A stretch of DNA of 48,425 nt from Kangiellaceae bacterium (GCA_019090895.1 JAHRVB010000162.1:1-48425); one strand, 5' to 3'. Counted from the stretch's first letter, positions 25,454-34,999 are shown. The notes: generated from the letters alone by a model not told the origin. Made by a program: numbers and translations.

Positions 25454-27416
25454 TCAATTCTTCTCTCTCGACTTCTAAATTTACTGAATCGTTAATGTAT
25501 TCCGCTAAGAAATCGATTACTTTACCTTCTTCTCTTGTTCTCGTCATCGCTGGAAGGCTATTAACAAACAGTCCGCCATAGTCTTTTCCAACAATTCGTG
25601 GGTCACATAAACAAACCACGCCTTTGTCGTCCACGCTTCGAATCAATCTGCCAACTCCTTGTTTTAGTGTTAACACGGCATCGGGTATTTGTAGCTCATA
25701 AAACGGATTACCCTTAGACTCTCTGCACCGAGTAATTTTAGCGTTTAAAATTGGGTCATCCGGCGCTGCAAATGGCAATTTATCAATGACGACTAGTGCT
25801 AGATTATAACCACTTACGTCCACCCCTTCCCAAAAACTTCCGGTAGCAATTAATACAGAATTATCCTCTTCAACAAAACGTTGCAATAATTCTTCCTTGC
25901 TCGCTTCTCCCTGAACCAAACAATTGAACGTATCATATTCTCTTAATTTTTCCGCTGCTTGGCGTAGCGCACGATGACTAGTAAACAGCAAGAAAGCGCG
26001 ACCATGAGTCACTTTCAATAAAGGCAGTACATTTTGTATAACAGCACTAGTATGTTGCTGATTATTGGGTGAAGGCAGGTTTCTCGGGACGTATAACATC
26101 GCTTGATTCGGGTAGTCAAATGAGGATGGGAGTTGTTTATTGTGTACATCTGACCAGCCTAGTTCTTTTATATAATGTTCAAAACTCCCATTAACACTCA
26201 AGGTCGCGGACGTTAATACCCAACTTGAATTTGCATATCTGTTTCGGCTAGTTTGAAAAAGTTCGGCGACATCTAATGGTGTAGAATTCAACCTAAAACT
26301 ATTTCGATTGGTTTCGTACCAATTGATCCGAGACTCACGACTCGTGGCTTGCTCTAAAAAACCCTCAAGCACATGTTTGATACTTACTAGCCGCTCAAAA
26401 CACGATTCAAGAACTTTAGTCCTAGTAGAATTGACTTTAACTATATCGAATAACGTATTAATTTTATTATGTAATTCTAATAATGCTTCATCGCGAGCTG
26501 GTTGGTTTCTCCATTCTTCCTTAATATCGAAATCTGGTAGTGCTAACCTAAATTCTTTAACTTGTTTTGCTAATCGTTCTGACTCCAAAAGCAAATCGCG
26601 ACAATCTGTGACCTGTGTTCGATACTCAAGTTCGACTTCTTTACACAGCTCGTTAATCTGTCGACTGGTAATAGCAGAGCCATAAAATTGATAGGCAGTC
26701 TTTCCTAAATGATGAGCTTCATCAACAATGAAAATATCAGTGTCGGGCAAGAGTTCACCAAACCCATCTTCTTTGAGTACTAAATCAGCCAACAAAATAT
26801 GATGATTAACCACTAATACCTTGGCCTTTCTAGCTTTTTCTCTCGCTGCAGACAAATGGCACTCATCAATATACGGACAGTCTTGACTCAAACAATTTTC
26901 AACCGTACTGGTTACAAGAGGAATCACACTGGATTTTTCGGGCAAAACAGAGAGATCCCCCAAATCCCCTGTCACAGTTTTATCTCGCCAGCGATTGACT
27001 ATACCCAAATGCTTGACAGCAATAGGATCGGGTAATCGCCCTGATGCTAAGGTATTTTCCAGGCGATAGAGACAGAGATAGTTGTTTCTACCTTTTAGAA
27101 GCGCCGTTTTGGGGTTCAATTTGAGTATCTTTAGAATATTGGGTAGATCCCGCTTGAATAGCTGATCTTGAAGATTTTTCGTTCCTGTCGAAATAACCAG
27201 TTGCTTACCTGAAAGAAGGGCCGGCAACAAGTATGCGAAGGTTTTACCAACCCCTGTTCCCGCTTCTATTACAAGATTAGATTGAGATTGAATCGCTTCG
27301 TTAACTGCTACAGCCATTTCTTGTTGAACTGGCCTAGACTTGAAATTCTCATTTGCTGCAGCAAATTCGCCATGATCACCAAGGCATTCAATAATCTTTT
27401 GATTTTCTATCTGCAA
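25446..27416 (-). CDS. yoaA: YoaA/DinG-family iron-sulfur DNA helicase
   Basis: A 656-aa XPD-like 5'-3' DNA helicase; YoaA acts with the DNA polymerase III chi subunit in damage tolerance. Walker A EAGTGVGKT lies at about 51-59, followed by the iron-sulfur cysteines in NNYLCLYRL and ENCLSQDCPYIDECHL, the DEAHH box, LTSATL, and the C-terminal GSFWEGVDVSG and QGVGRLIRS motifs. YoaA is preferred over DinG because tsaB is directly downstream. The first codon appears to be TTG at 27416 with no clear Shine-Dalgarno; no closer ATG leaves the helicase fold complete, so the exact start is uncertain. Confidence 0.92.
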   Translation of the reverse strand: MQIENQKIIECLGDHGEFAAANENFKSRPVQQEMAVAVNEAIQSQSNLVIEAGTGVGKTFAYLLPALLSGKQLVISTGTKNLQDQLFKRDLPNILKILKLNPKTALLKGRNNYLCLYRLENTLASGRLPDPIAVKHLGIVNRWRDKTVTGDLGDLSVLPEKSSVIPLVTSTVENCLSQDCPYIDECHLSAAREKARKAKVLVVNHHILLADLVLKEDGFGELLPDTDIFIVDEAHHLGKTAYQFYGSAITSRQINELCKEVELEYRTQVTDCRDLLLESERLAKQVKEFRLALPDFDIKEEWRNQPARDEALLELHNKINTLFDIVKVNSTRTKVLESCFERLVSIKHVLEGFLEQATSRESRINWYETNRNSFRLNSTPLDVAELFQTSRNRYANSSWVLTSATLSVNGSFEHYIKELGWSDVHNKQLPSSFDYPNQAMLYVPRNLPSPNNQQHTSAVIQNVLPLLKVTHGRAFLLFTSHRALRQAAEKLREYDTFNCLVQGEASKEELLQRFVEEDNSVLIATGSFWEGVDVSGYNLALVVIDKLPFAAPDDPILNAKITRCRESKGNPFYELQIPDAVLTLKQGVGRLIRSVDDKGVVCLCDPRIVGKDYGGLFVNSLPAMTRTREEGKVIDFLAEYINDSVNLEVEREELNE

Positions 27417-27440
27417 ACTGGCCAGCCCGTATAGTGTTAT

Positions 27441-27926
27441 TTATTCTGAGCTCCAAACGAGCTTTCCGATGGCCTTGTACTTAGCGACAGTCATAGAACC
27501 GCGCTTGTCTTGATTGACGTGAGCCATTTCATTATCAATGATTTCTCTATCAACACTGTAGACTTGAATTGGTAGGTAATCCGAGTCATAGATTACCATT
27601 AAAAGTCGATTCCACGTAGTATTTAAGCTGAGTTTTCCCAACTTTTGTCGTGCTTTTCCGCCTTTAAAGATCACCCTTCCCTTGATCAGGTAACCGACAT
27701 CATTTGAATCATTCGAGTTTAAATTGTCTCTGGCGTCAATACCTTCAGCACTGTCTACTTTTCTTAATCCAAGAATATTGACTGCGTCAAAGCGGGCCAA
27801 TTCTTCTGTTACTGGCAAGACATGTCCAGTTTCTCGTCGATAGTCTGCCGCCAACTTTCGAGTCTGGCCCATGAGCCGTTTGATATCATAACTGTCTATA
27901 GATGCTGTATTCGGTGTCGAAGTCAT
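27441..27926 (-). CDS. Conserved unknown protein with an IKGR motif
   Basis: 161 aa, no signal peptide or TM helix. Visible are an N-terminal helix (KRLMGQTRKLAADYRRETG), ELARFDAVNILGLRKVDSAEGIDA, a beta strand with YLIKGR, and a hydrophobic strand WNRLLMVIYDSDYLPIQVYSV. The pattern of an acidic residue followed by a strand ending in IKGR recalls uncharacterised DUF families that may have a nuclease-like fold, but no function is shown. It lies 24 nt upstream of yoaA on the same strand, so a DNA-related role is possible by association only. Confidence 0.7.
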   Translation of the reverse strand: MTSTPNTASIDSYDIKRLMGQTRKLAADYRRETGHVLPVTEELARFDAVNILGLRKVDSAEGIDARDNLNSNDSNDVGYLIKGRVIFKGGKARQKLGKLSLNTTWNRLLMVIYDSDYLPIQVYSVDREIIDNEMAHVNQDKRGSMTVAKYKAIGKLVWSSE

Positions 27927-28018
27927 TATCTAACTTTACCTTTATTACCGGAAGTCCTTAACAAGACAATGGTAAATTCTATCAAAGACTGAATCAAAGG
28001 TTTAGTAATTGAGCAACA

Positions 28019-28354
28019 TTAGGCTGTAAAATGGATGGAGGCGGCATCGGATTCAACTGATTCTGAAGCATCAATTTTTGATGTAGGCGACCCAGTCGTC
28101 TCGACTATTCTACCTTTATGATTTTGAGGATTCTTTAGTGCAGGGGTATCAGCCTGCGCTAGATTCTCTTTTTTTTCGTCAGACTGACGCTGTTGAGATT
28201 GCTCTTGCTCATAGCGTTTCTTAGATTCATCAGATAACACGACCTTATCCGAGACCTGATGAGTTTGCGTCACAGCTTCGGCATTAGACGCTTTTTCCTT
28301 TTTACTGACTCTATCCCTGTCTACAGTCGGTTTGCTAATCTCGCCAATGTTCAT
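28019..28354 (-). CDS. Small charged disordered protein, function unknown
   Basis: A 111-aa protein made mostly of Lys, Glu, Gln, Ser and Asp, with no hydrophobic core. It starts MNIGEISKP and includes SDKVVLSDESKKRYEQEQ, a short VxLSxxxKK-like stretch faintly reminiscent of anti-sigma FlgM N-termini, though no flagellar genes are nearby and the C-terminal sigma-binding helices are missing. GGGA precedes the ATG by about 7 nt. A TTGACA (28392-28387) and TAGAAT (28371-28366) pair with a 15-bp spacer lies immediately upstream, which would make a very short leader. I recognise no family. Confidence 0.55.
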   Translation of the reverse strand: MNIGEISKPTVDRDRVSKKEKASNAEAVTQTHQVSDKVVLSDESKKRYEQEQSQQRQSDEKKENLAQADTPALKNPQNHKGRIVETTGSPTSKIDASESVESDAASIHFTA

Positions 28355-28474
28355 TTTGAAATCCCATTCTATTTAACCACTTCCAATGTCAAAACTGGTT
28401 GTTTTATAGACTACTTATCGGCATTCGAAAGCCCGAATTTAGCACCAAAGAAAAATACTAAGATGAATAAGCCT

Positions 28475-28483
28475 TGCTATACT
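28475..28483 (+). promoter_or_regulatory. Extended -10 promoter of the lon-like gene
   Basis: TGCTATACT at 28475-28483 is an extended -10; the -35 position is weak. The start would be about 76 nt before the ATG. I see no clear sigma-32 site in this 211-bp divergent gap. Confidence 0.4.
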
Positions 28484-28565
28484 TTTTAGAATCACCGATA
28501 AACCGCGCCTCCGAAGTAAAAAACTAGCCAAAACACAATCGGTTTTAAATTAAGGAAACCTATCA

Positions 28566-30920
28566 ATGACAGACAAAGCTATCCGAAAACGGAAGAAAGA
28601 TACGTTTTTGCCTAAACAAGTTTGTTTGCTTCCAATCAGCGAACGTCCAATCTTCCCTCCTCAAACTCTTCCGATCTTAATGAACGAAGAAGAGTGGCAG
28701 GATACGATAGAGTACATTAGTGAAGAGCACAAGAATGTCACGGGCTTAGTGTTGGTAAAAAATTCAAAACCTGAAGATTCAAAACCAGAGGAATTCTATA
28801 AAGTCGGTACATTGGTAAAGATTCACCACCCAGTTTTAACCTCTGGTAAAGTTCAATTTATCGCAGAAGGAATTCAGAGATTTCGGATAAAAAAATGGAT
28901 TAGTAAAGAAGCACCTTATCTCGTTGAAGTAGAATATCCGGTTGAACCCAAATATAAAGAAACCGATGAGCTTAAAGCCTATGCCATGGCGATCATCAAT
29001 ACTCTCAAAGAATTGGTCCCTCTTAACCCACTCTATAGTGAAGAGCTTAAATTTTTCCTAAACCGATTTAACCCAAATGAACCGTCTCAGCTATCGGATT
29101 TTGCAGCCAGCGTAACGACAGCTACTCGCGAGGAGCTCCAAGATGTACTCGAAACTGTCCATCTAAAGAAACGCATGGAGAAAGTACTGGTCCTTATCAA
29201 GAAGGAACTAGAGGTCGCTGAGTTACAAAAAGATATTCAAGATCAGGTAGAAGACACTTTATCGGAGCATCAACGACAGTTTTTTCTTAAGGAACAACTT
29301 AAGGCCATTCAAAAGGAACTGGGGATCGCCAAAGATGACAAAACAGCCGATATGGAACGATTCCATAAGAATGTTAGGGAAAAACAACTCTCGACCACCG
29401 CCCGTACCAAATTCGATGATGAACTTGATAAACTGTCTGTTCTGGAATCCGGTTCTCCAGAATATGCAGTCACCCGTAATTACCTTGATGTTTTCTCACG
29501 ATTACCGTGGGGAATGTATACTCAGGATAATTTAAGCTTACGCTCTGCTAAGACAGCTCTAGATAAGGAACATTCTGCGCTAAGTGATGTGAAAAGTAGA
29601 ATCATTGAGTTTCTAGCCATTGGTGCTTTAAAAGGAGAGATTTCTGGTTCAATTATTTTACTCGTTGGACCCCCTGGGGTCGGTAAAACCTCCATTGGAA
29701 AATCAATTGCTAACGCTTTAAAACGAAAATTTTATCGCTTTTCTTTAGGCGGAATGAGGGACGAAGCAGAAATTAAGGGTCATCGTAAAACATACATTGG
29801 TGCAATGCCCGGTAAAATTATCCAAGCATTTACAGAAACAGGCAGCTCTAACCCGGTGATTATGCTCGATGAAATTGATAAGATAGGCTCAAGTTATCAA
29901 GGCGACCCATCGTCAGCACTTCTTGAAGTTCTCGATCCGGAACAAAACAGTCAATTTCTAGATCATTACCTAGATGTGCGATTTGATCTGTCTAAAGTCC
30001 TCTTCATCTGTACCGCAAATCAAGTCGATACCATTCCAAGACCTCTCTTGGATAGAATGGAAACCATAAGGCTCTCAGGCTACATTGCTGAGGAAAAATT
30101 GCAGATTGCTAAAGATCATTTATGGCCAAAGCTAATTTCAAATTCAGGCGTGAGTAAATCACAATTAAAGGTTACAGATTCAGCAATAAAATCGATTATC
30201 GATGGTTATGCACGCGAAGCTGGCGTTAGACATCTAGACAAATTACTTGCAAAAATAATCAGAAAATCTGCAGTAAGATTAGTCGAAAAGAAAAACCAAA
30301 AACTCGCTGTTAACAAGTCTAACTTAAGCGAATACCTTGGCATGCCTATTTTTACCAAAGAATCCCACCTAACAGGTGTCGGCATATCAAAAGGACTGGC
30401 TTGGACATCCCTCGGTGGCGTAACACTCAACATAGAAGCAGCTAAGATTCACGGCCAATCTCGAGGTTTAAAGCTCACCGGTCAATTGGGTGAAGTGATG
30501 CAGGAGTCTGCCCAAATTGCCTACAGTTATATCGCTGCGAACCTCGAATCCTATGGCGCTTCAAAGGATGTGTTAGATAAATCCTATATTCATCTCCACG
30601 TGCCAGAGGGCGCGACACCTAAAGATGGCCCCAGTGCTGGGATTACGATGGCTAGCGCTTTGCTGTCTTTGGTGCTAAACAAGAAAATCAAGGCGAAGTA
30701 TGCAATGACAGGTGAAATGACCTTAAGCGGCTCGGTTTTAGCGGTCGGTGGAATTAGAGAAAAAGTAATCGCAGCGAAACGCGAAGGGATTAACAACTTA
30801 ATACTTCCCGAATCTGTGGAAAGCCGTTACTTAAAATTGCCTTCATATGTTACTAAGGGACTCAAAGTATCGTTTGTTAGCCACTTCGACCAGGTTTATA
30901 AGACCTTATTTTCTCGCTAA
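28566..30920 (+). CDS. Second-type Lon ATP-dependent protease (AsrA-like)
   Basis: 784 aa, full Lon architecture: N-terminal substrate-recognition domain (about 20-215), coiled helical linker, AAA+ module with Walker A GPPGVGKTS and Walker B VIMLDEID, then the protease domain. The catalytic dyad is S690 in KDGPSAG and K733 in REKVIAAK, 43 residues apart as in E. coli Lon. It is not in the usual clpP-clpX-lon cluster. Its divergent N-terminus (MTDKAIRKRKKDTFLPKQVCLLPISERPIFP) resembles the second Lon of Pseudomonas (PA0779, AsrA, linked to heat-shock and aminoglycoside stress). Whether a canonical lon exists elsewhere is unknown. AAGGA precedes the ATG. Confidence 0.92.
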   Translation: MTDKAIRKRKKDTFLPKQVCLLPISERPIFPPQTLPILMNEEEWQDTIEYISEEHKNVTGLVLVKNSKPEDSKPEEFYKVGTLVKIHHPVLTSGKVQFIAEGIQRFRIKKWISKEAPYLVEVEYPVEPKYKETDELKAYAMAIINTLKELVPLNPLYSEELKFFLNRFNPNEPSQLSDFAASVTTATREELQDVLETVHLKKRMEKVLVLIKKELEVAELQKDIQDQVEDTLSEHQRQFFLKEQLKAIQKELGIAKDDKTADMERFHKNVREKQLSTTARTKFDDELDKLSVLESGSPEYAVTRNYLDVFSRLPWGMYTQDNLSLRSAKTALDKEHSALSDVKSRIIEFLAIGALKGEISGSIILLVGPPGVGKTSIGKSIANALKRKFYRFSLGGMRDEAEIKGHRKTYIGAMPGKIIQAFTETGSSNPVIMLDEIDKIGSSYQGDPSSALLEVLDPEQNSQFLDHYLDVRFDLSKVLFICTANQVDTIPRPLLDRMETIRLSGYIAEEKLQIAKDHLWPKLISNSGVSKSQLKVTDSAIKSIIDGYAREAGVRHLDKLLAKIIRKSAVRLVEKKNQKLAVNKSNLSEYLGMPIFTKESHLTGVGISKGLAWTSLGGVTLNIEAAKIHGQSRGLKLTGQLGEVMQESAQIAYSYIAANLESYGASKDVLDKSYIHLHVPEGATPKDGPSAGITMASALLSLVLNKKIKAKYAMTGEMTLSGSVLAVGGIREKVIAAKREGINNLILPESVESRYLKLPSYVTKGLKVSFVSHFDQVYKTLFSR

Positions 30921-30961
30921 CAGAACACTCACTAAAACTATGCGTCCGTTAATTCATACCG

Positions 30962-31013
30962 AACAAAAAAAGGGGCAAATCAATAAATCATATTGAATTT
31001 GCCCCTTTTTGTT
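30962..31013. terminator. Bidirectional terminator between lon-like gene and adk
   Basis: A-rich left arm ending GGGGCAAAT (to 30980) pairs with AATTTGCCCCTTTTT (30996-31010); CAAT and ATTG extend the stem past one bulged base, and the loop is about AAATCAT. U-runs form in both directions. Confidence 0.9.
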
Positions 31014-31039
31014 ATCCCGACAAATACCAGTTTGACGAC

Positions 31040-31693
<654 letters not shown>

Positions 31694-31843
31694 TCAAAAT
31701 TCCCTCATAAAATATGATTAGTATTGGTTAACAACTAGCGAGCCAAGTTTGTCAACAAAACACACAAACTAGTTACCCACCGCTTATTTCTAATTTTGCA
31801 ATATTAGACTAATCTGCCCTTTTTTGATAGTTCGATAAATTGC

Positions 31844-31879
31844 TTTTAATCACAAAGGCAATCCAATGCCTGATTAAAA
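31844..31879. repeat. Imperfect hairpin between adk and liuR
   Basis: TTTTAATC (31844-31851) and AGGCA (31856-31860) pair with TGCCT (31867-31871) and GATTAAAA (31872-31879): 13 bp with a 4-nt bulge (ACAA) and loop ATCCAA. It sits upstream of both divergent genes, so it is not a terminator of either. Confidence 0.5.
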
Positions 31880-31942
31880 TCTGCGATATTCACATTACTT
31901 CTAATTCCTTGTCGACTATTTGGTCATACCACCACAAGACTT

Positions 31943-31960
31943 CTTTACGTTAACGTAAAG
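31943..31960. promoter_or_regulatory. LiuR operator: perfect 18-bp palindrome
   Basis: CTTTACGTTAACGTAAAG is perfectly symmetrical and matches the known proteobacterial LiuR motif (TTTACGTTAACGTAAA-like). It lies in the spacer and -35 region of the liuR promoter, where MerR-family regulators bind, and ends 18 nt before the liuR start codon. It is expected to autoregulate liuR and to control the liu operon. Confidence 0.85.
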
Positions 31961-31972
31961 GTAATCTATACT
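31943..31972 (+). promoter_or_regulatory. liuR promoter, -10 placed for a leaderless transcript
   Basis: The -10 TATACT (31967-31972) is followed by exactly 6 nt (TTAGAA) and then the ATG at 31979. Transcription would therefore start on or next to the A of the start codon. CTTTAC (31943-31948) lies 18 bp upstream and TTTACG (31944-31949) 17 bp upstream as the possible -35, both within the LiuR operator. Confidence 0.6.
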
Positions 31973-31978
31973 TTAGAA

Positions 31979-32347
31979 ATGAACGAAAATAATAACAAGA
32001 CGTATTCGATTACTGAACTATCCAAAGAGTTCGCAATCACGCCTCGCTCAATTAGACATTATGAGCAAGAATCATTAATCGCACCGAAACGTGTTGGCTC
32101 ACAGAGAGTCTATACAAAAGGCGATAGAGTGAGACTGCAACTAATTCTTAGAGGTAAACGTATCGGTTTTTCACTCGCTGAGATCAGAGAAATAATCACC
32201 ATGTACGATTCTCCAAGTGGTGAGCAAAAACAAACTATGTTGCTACTAAGCAAGATTGAACAGCGCCGAGAAGCATTGGTTCAGCAACAAAAAGATATTC
32301 AGACAACATTGCTCGAATTAACTGAGCTCGAACTAAGATTAAAGTAA
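31979..32347 (+). CDS. liuR: LiuR, MerR-family regulator of leucine catabolism
   Basis: A 122-aa MerR-type regulator: winged helix [27 protein letters not shown] at about 9-36, then [31 protein letters not shown], and a C-terminal coiled coil. [12 protein letters not shown] is typical of LiuR. LiuR controls branched-chain amino acid/isovalerate genes; it precedes liuA by 55 nt. No Shine-Dalgarno precedes the ATG, and the -10 is only 6 nt away, so the mRNA may lack a leader. No alternative in-frame start would preserve the helix-turn-helix. Confidence 0.92.
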   Translation: MNENNNKTYSITELSKEFAITPRSIRHYEQESLIAPKRVGSQRVYTKGDRVRLQLILRGKRIGFSLAEIREIITMYDSPSGEQKQTMLLLSKIEQRREALVQQQKDIQTTLLELTELELRLK

Positions 32348-32402
32348 CCAAACACATGGTTATCCATCTCTCAAAGTACATACGATATATCACGAGGCAA
32401 CT

Positions 32403-33563
32403 ATGACAACTGGTCTTAATTTCAACCTTGGCGAAACCGCCGATATGATTCGCGATTCCGTCAGAGCATTCGCATTAAAAGAAATCGAGCCTATTGCAGA
32501 GCAAGTAGACCGTGATAACCAATTTCCTAATCAACTGTGGAAAAAATTTGGTGAGATGGGATTATTGGGCATGACGGTGGAAGAACAATACGGCGGTTCA
32601 GGACTCGGCTATTTAGAACATGTTGTAGCAATGGAAGAAATTAGCAGAGCATCAGCAAGTATTGGCCTTAGTTACGGCGCACATTCCAACCTTTGTTTGA
32701 ATCAACTTCGTAAGAATGGAACAGAAGAACAAAAAACTAAATATCTACCGAAGTTATGTTCTGGAGAACATGTTGGCGCACTCGCAATGAGCGAGCCTGG
32801 CGCGGGTTCTGATGTTGTTAGCATGTCGCTTAAAGCTGAAGATAACGGCGACCACTATTTACTGAATGGGAATAAGATGTGGATCACCAATGGACCTGAC
32901 GCAGAAGTTCTAATTGTGTACGCTAAAACTGACAAAAACGCCGGTTCTCGCGGGATCACAGCATTTATTATTGAGAAAGGTTTCCAGGGATTTAGCACAG
33001 CGCAAAAGCTGGACAAACTGGGCATGCGTGGTTCTAACACTTGTGAACTTGTATTTGACGATTGCAAAGTACCGAAAGAGAATATTCTTGGTGGTTTAAA
33101 TCGCGGTGTAGCCGTATTAATGAGTGGTTTAGATTTTGAACGAGTAGTTCTGTCAGGGGGACCAACCGGAATAATGCAGGCCTGTATGGATATCGTCTTA
33201 CCCTATGTTCATGAAAGAAAACAATTTGGCAAAGCTATAGGCGAATTTCAATTGATGCAAGGCAAACTCGCTGATATGTATACCACCATGAACGCGAGCA
33301 AATCGTATGTCTATAACGTTGCTCAAGCCTGTGATCGCGGTGAGACTACCCGCAAAGATGCCGCCGGAGTTATACTGTATGCTGCGGAAAAAGCAACTCA
33401 ATTGGCACTAGAAGCCATTCAATGCCTTGGCGGTAACGGCTATATTAACGAATTTGCAACGGGCCGTTTACTACGCGATGCAAAGCTCTATGAAATTGGT
33501 GCAGGAACCTCTGAGATCAGACGAATGTTGATTGGCCGAGAATTATTTAACGAAACGGCTTAG
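32403..33563 (+). CDS. liuA: LiuA, isovaleryl-CoA dehydrogenase
   Basis: FAD enzyme turning isovaleryl-CoA (from leucine) into 3-methylcrotonyl-CoA, passing electrons to ETF. 386 aa with the acyl-CoA dehydrogenase signatures [13 protein letters not shown] and the C-terminal [33 protein letters not shown]. The catalytic Glu is E246 in [12 protein letters not shown]; isovaleryl-CoA dehydrogenases place the base at this position rather than in the C-terminal YEG motif, where this protein has [14 protein letters not shown] precedes the ATG. Confidence 0.95.
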   Translation: MTTGLNFNLGETADMIRDSVRAFALKEIEPIAEQVDRDNQFPNQLWKKFGEMGLLGMTVEEQYGGSGLGYLEHVVAMEEISRASASIGLSYGAHSNLCLNQLRKNGTEEQKTKYLPKLCSGEHVGALAMSEPGAGSDVVSMSLKAEDNGDHYLLNGNKMWITNGPDAEVLIVYAKTDKNAGSRGITAFIIEKGFQGFSTAQKLDKLGMRGSNTCELVFDDCKVPKENILGGLNRGVAVLMSGLDFERVVLSGGPTGIMQACMDIVLPYVHERKQFGKAIGEFQLMQGKLADMYTTMNASKSYVYNVAQACDRGETTRKDAAGVILYAAEKATQLALEAIQCLGGNGYINEFATGRLLRDAKLYEIGAGTSEIRRMLIGRELFNETA

Positions 33564-33692
33564 AGCTCGAGTTAAACTAATGGCCTATAGAGTAACTGTT
33601 TCAGATAAGTAAACTATCCATTCTAATAGCTCATCGCTGGTTAGTTGAAGGTGCTGGGCGTTGAAAAGAAAACTAATTTTAAGGAAGTAAAA

Positions 33693-34874
33693 ATGAATCA
33701 AGATCCAATAGTAATCGTCGGAATGGCCAGAACACCGATGGGTGGATTTATGGGTGATTTATCATCTGTTAAAACAACTGATCTAGGCGCCACAGCCATT
33801 AAAGCAGCGGTAGAGCGATCCGGTGTAGGCTCAGATGCTGTCGAAGAAGTGATAATGGGTTGTGTACTCCCCGCCGCTCTTGGTCAAGCTCCTGCTCGTC
33901 AAGCTGCGCTCGGTGCAGCCCTTCCATTATCTACAGGCTGTACAACTATCAATAAAGTGTGTGGCTCTGGAATGAAATCGGTAATGCTAGCAAACGACTT
34001 ACTTACTGTTGGCACCAATCAAGTGATGGTTGCCGGCGGAATGGAAAGTATGAGTAATGCTCCTCATATGTTACCTAAAGCTCGCTCCGGTTACCGCTTC
34101 GGTCATGCAACGATGCTCGACCATATGGCGTTTGATGGATTAGAAGATGCATACGAAGGCCAAGCAATGGGAGTATTTGCAGAAGAATGTGCCGACCGTT
34201 ATCAATTTACTCGCGAACAGCAGGATGAATTTGCGATTAATTCGTTAGCGAAAGCCAAACAAGCAATCGAAGATGGCTCGTTTGACTCCGAAGTAACACC
34301 GGTCACCATTAAGAGCCGTCGTGGAGAAACAACGGTATCAAATGATGAACAGCCGCTTAAAGCCCGGCCGGAAAAAATCCCTTCTCTTCGACCAGCTTTC
34401 AAAAAAGACGGTACCGTAACAGCTGCAAACGCGAGTTCAATATCAGATGGCGCCGCAGCCGTTGTGCTGATGAAACAATCTGAAGCTGAAAAGCGCGATT
34501 TGAAGCCTTTGGCTAAGATCGTCGGCCATTCAACTCATGCAAGAAAACCTGCGGAGTTTACTATTGCTCCCGTCACAGCGATCTCAACGTTATTAGAGAA
34601 ACTTAAGTGGACAATTTCCGATGTCGATTTATTTGAAATCAACGAAGCATTTGCAGTTGTCACTATGGCTGCTATTAAAGACCTCGAATTGGATGCGACA
34701 AAGGTGAATGTGCATGGGGGTGCATGTGCATTAGGACACCCTATCGGTACTAGTGGTACTCGTATCTTAGTGACGCTTATTGCCGCACTTCAAAAATACG
34801 GTAAGACTAAAGGTGTTGCTTCCTTGTGTATAGGCGGTGGTGAAGCAACTGCGATGGCTGTAGAGCTGCTTTAA
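33693..34874 (+). CDS. Acetyl-CoA C-acetyltransferase (thiolase)
   Basis: Splits acetoacetyl-CoA to two acetyl-CoA, the last step of leucine carbon use after ScoAB. Starting at ATG 33693, after AAGGAAG, it has 393 aa, the standard size; an in-frame TTG upstream (33645) has no ribosome site. The nucleophile is C90 in NKVCGSGMKSVM. The general-base histidine is in GACALGHPIGTSGTR and the second cysteine in SLCIGGG. Size and sequence fit short-chain AtoB/PhaA-type thiolases. It sits between liuA and the second dehydrogenase. Confidence 0.92.
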   Translation: MNQDPIVIVGMARTPMGGFMGDLSSVKTTDLGATAIKAAVERSGVGSDAVEEVIMGCVLPAALGQAPARQAALGAALPLSTGCTTINKVCGSGMKSVMLANDLLTVGTNQVMVAGGMESMSNAPHMLPKARSGYRFGHATMLDHMAFDGLEDAYEGQAMGVFAEECADRYQFTREQQDEFAINSLAKAKQAIEDGSFDSEVTPVTIKSRRGETTVSNDEQPLKARPEKIPSLRPAFKKDGTVTAANASSISDGAAAVVLMKQSEAEKRDLKPLAKIVGHSTHARKPAEFTIAPVTAISTLLEKLKWTISDVDLFEINEAFAVVTMAAIKDLELDATKVNVHGGACALGHPIGTSGTRILVTLIAALQKYGKTKGVASLCIGGGEATAMAVELL

Positions 34875-34885
34875 TTGTTTAAATA

Positions 34886-34935
34886 AAATGAAGCTTTCAC
34901 TCGTGTTGTCGTTAATACATTTGGGTGCTTCATTT
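34886..34935 (+). other. Intercistronic inverted repeat in the liu operon
   Basis: AAATGAAGC (34886-34894) and GCTTCATTT (34927-34935) form a 9-bp dyad with a 32-nt loop, between the thiolase gene and the next dehydrogenase. No U-run follows. It may tune transcript stability or expression across this 125-nt gap. Confidence 0.45.
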
Positions 34936-34999
34936 AAACTATTCTTTTCATAGCTGGACGAGTTATCCGATCTGGCCGATATTACTACCGAGAATATCC

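Noticed and set aside
26308..26685. 125-aa plus-strand ORF in yoaA
   Set aside because: Antisense shadow, Ser/Leu-rich, no ribosome site.
28019..28354. FlgM anti-sigma factor
   Set aside because: Only a short N-terminal stretch is reminiscent; the C-terminal helices and all flagellar neighbours are missing.
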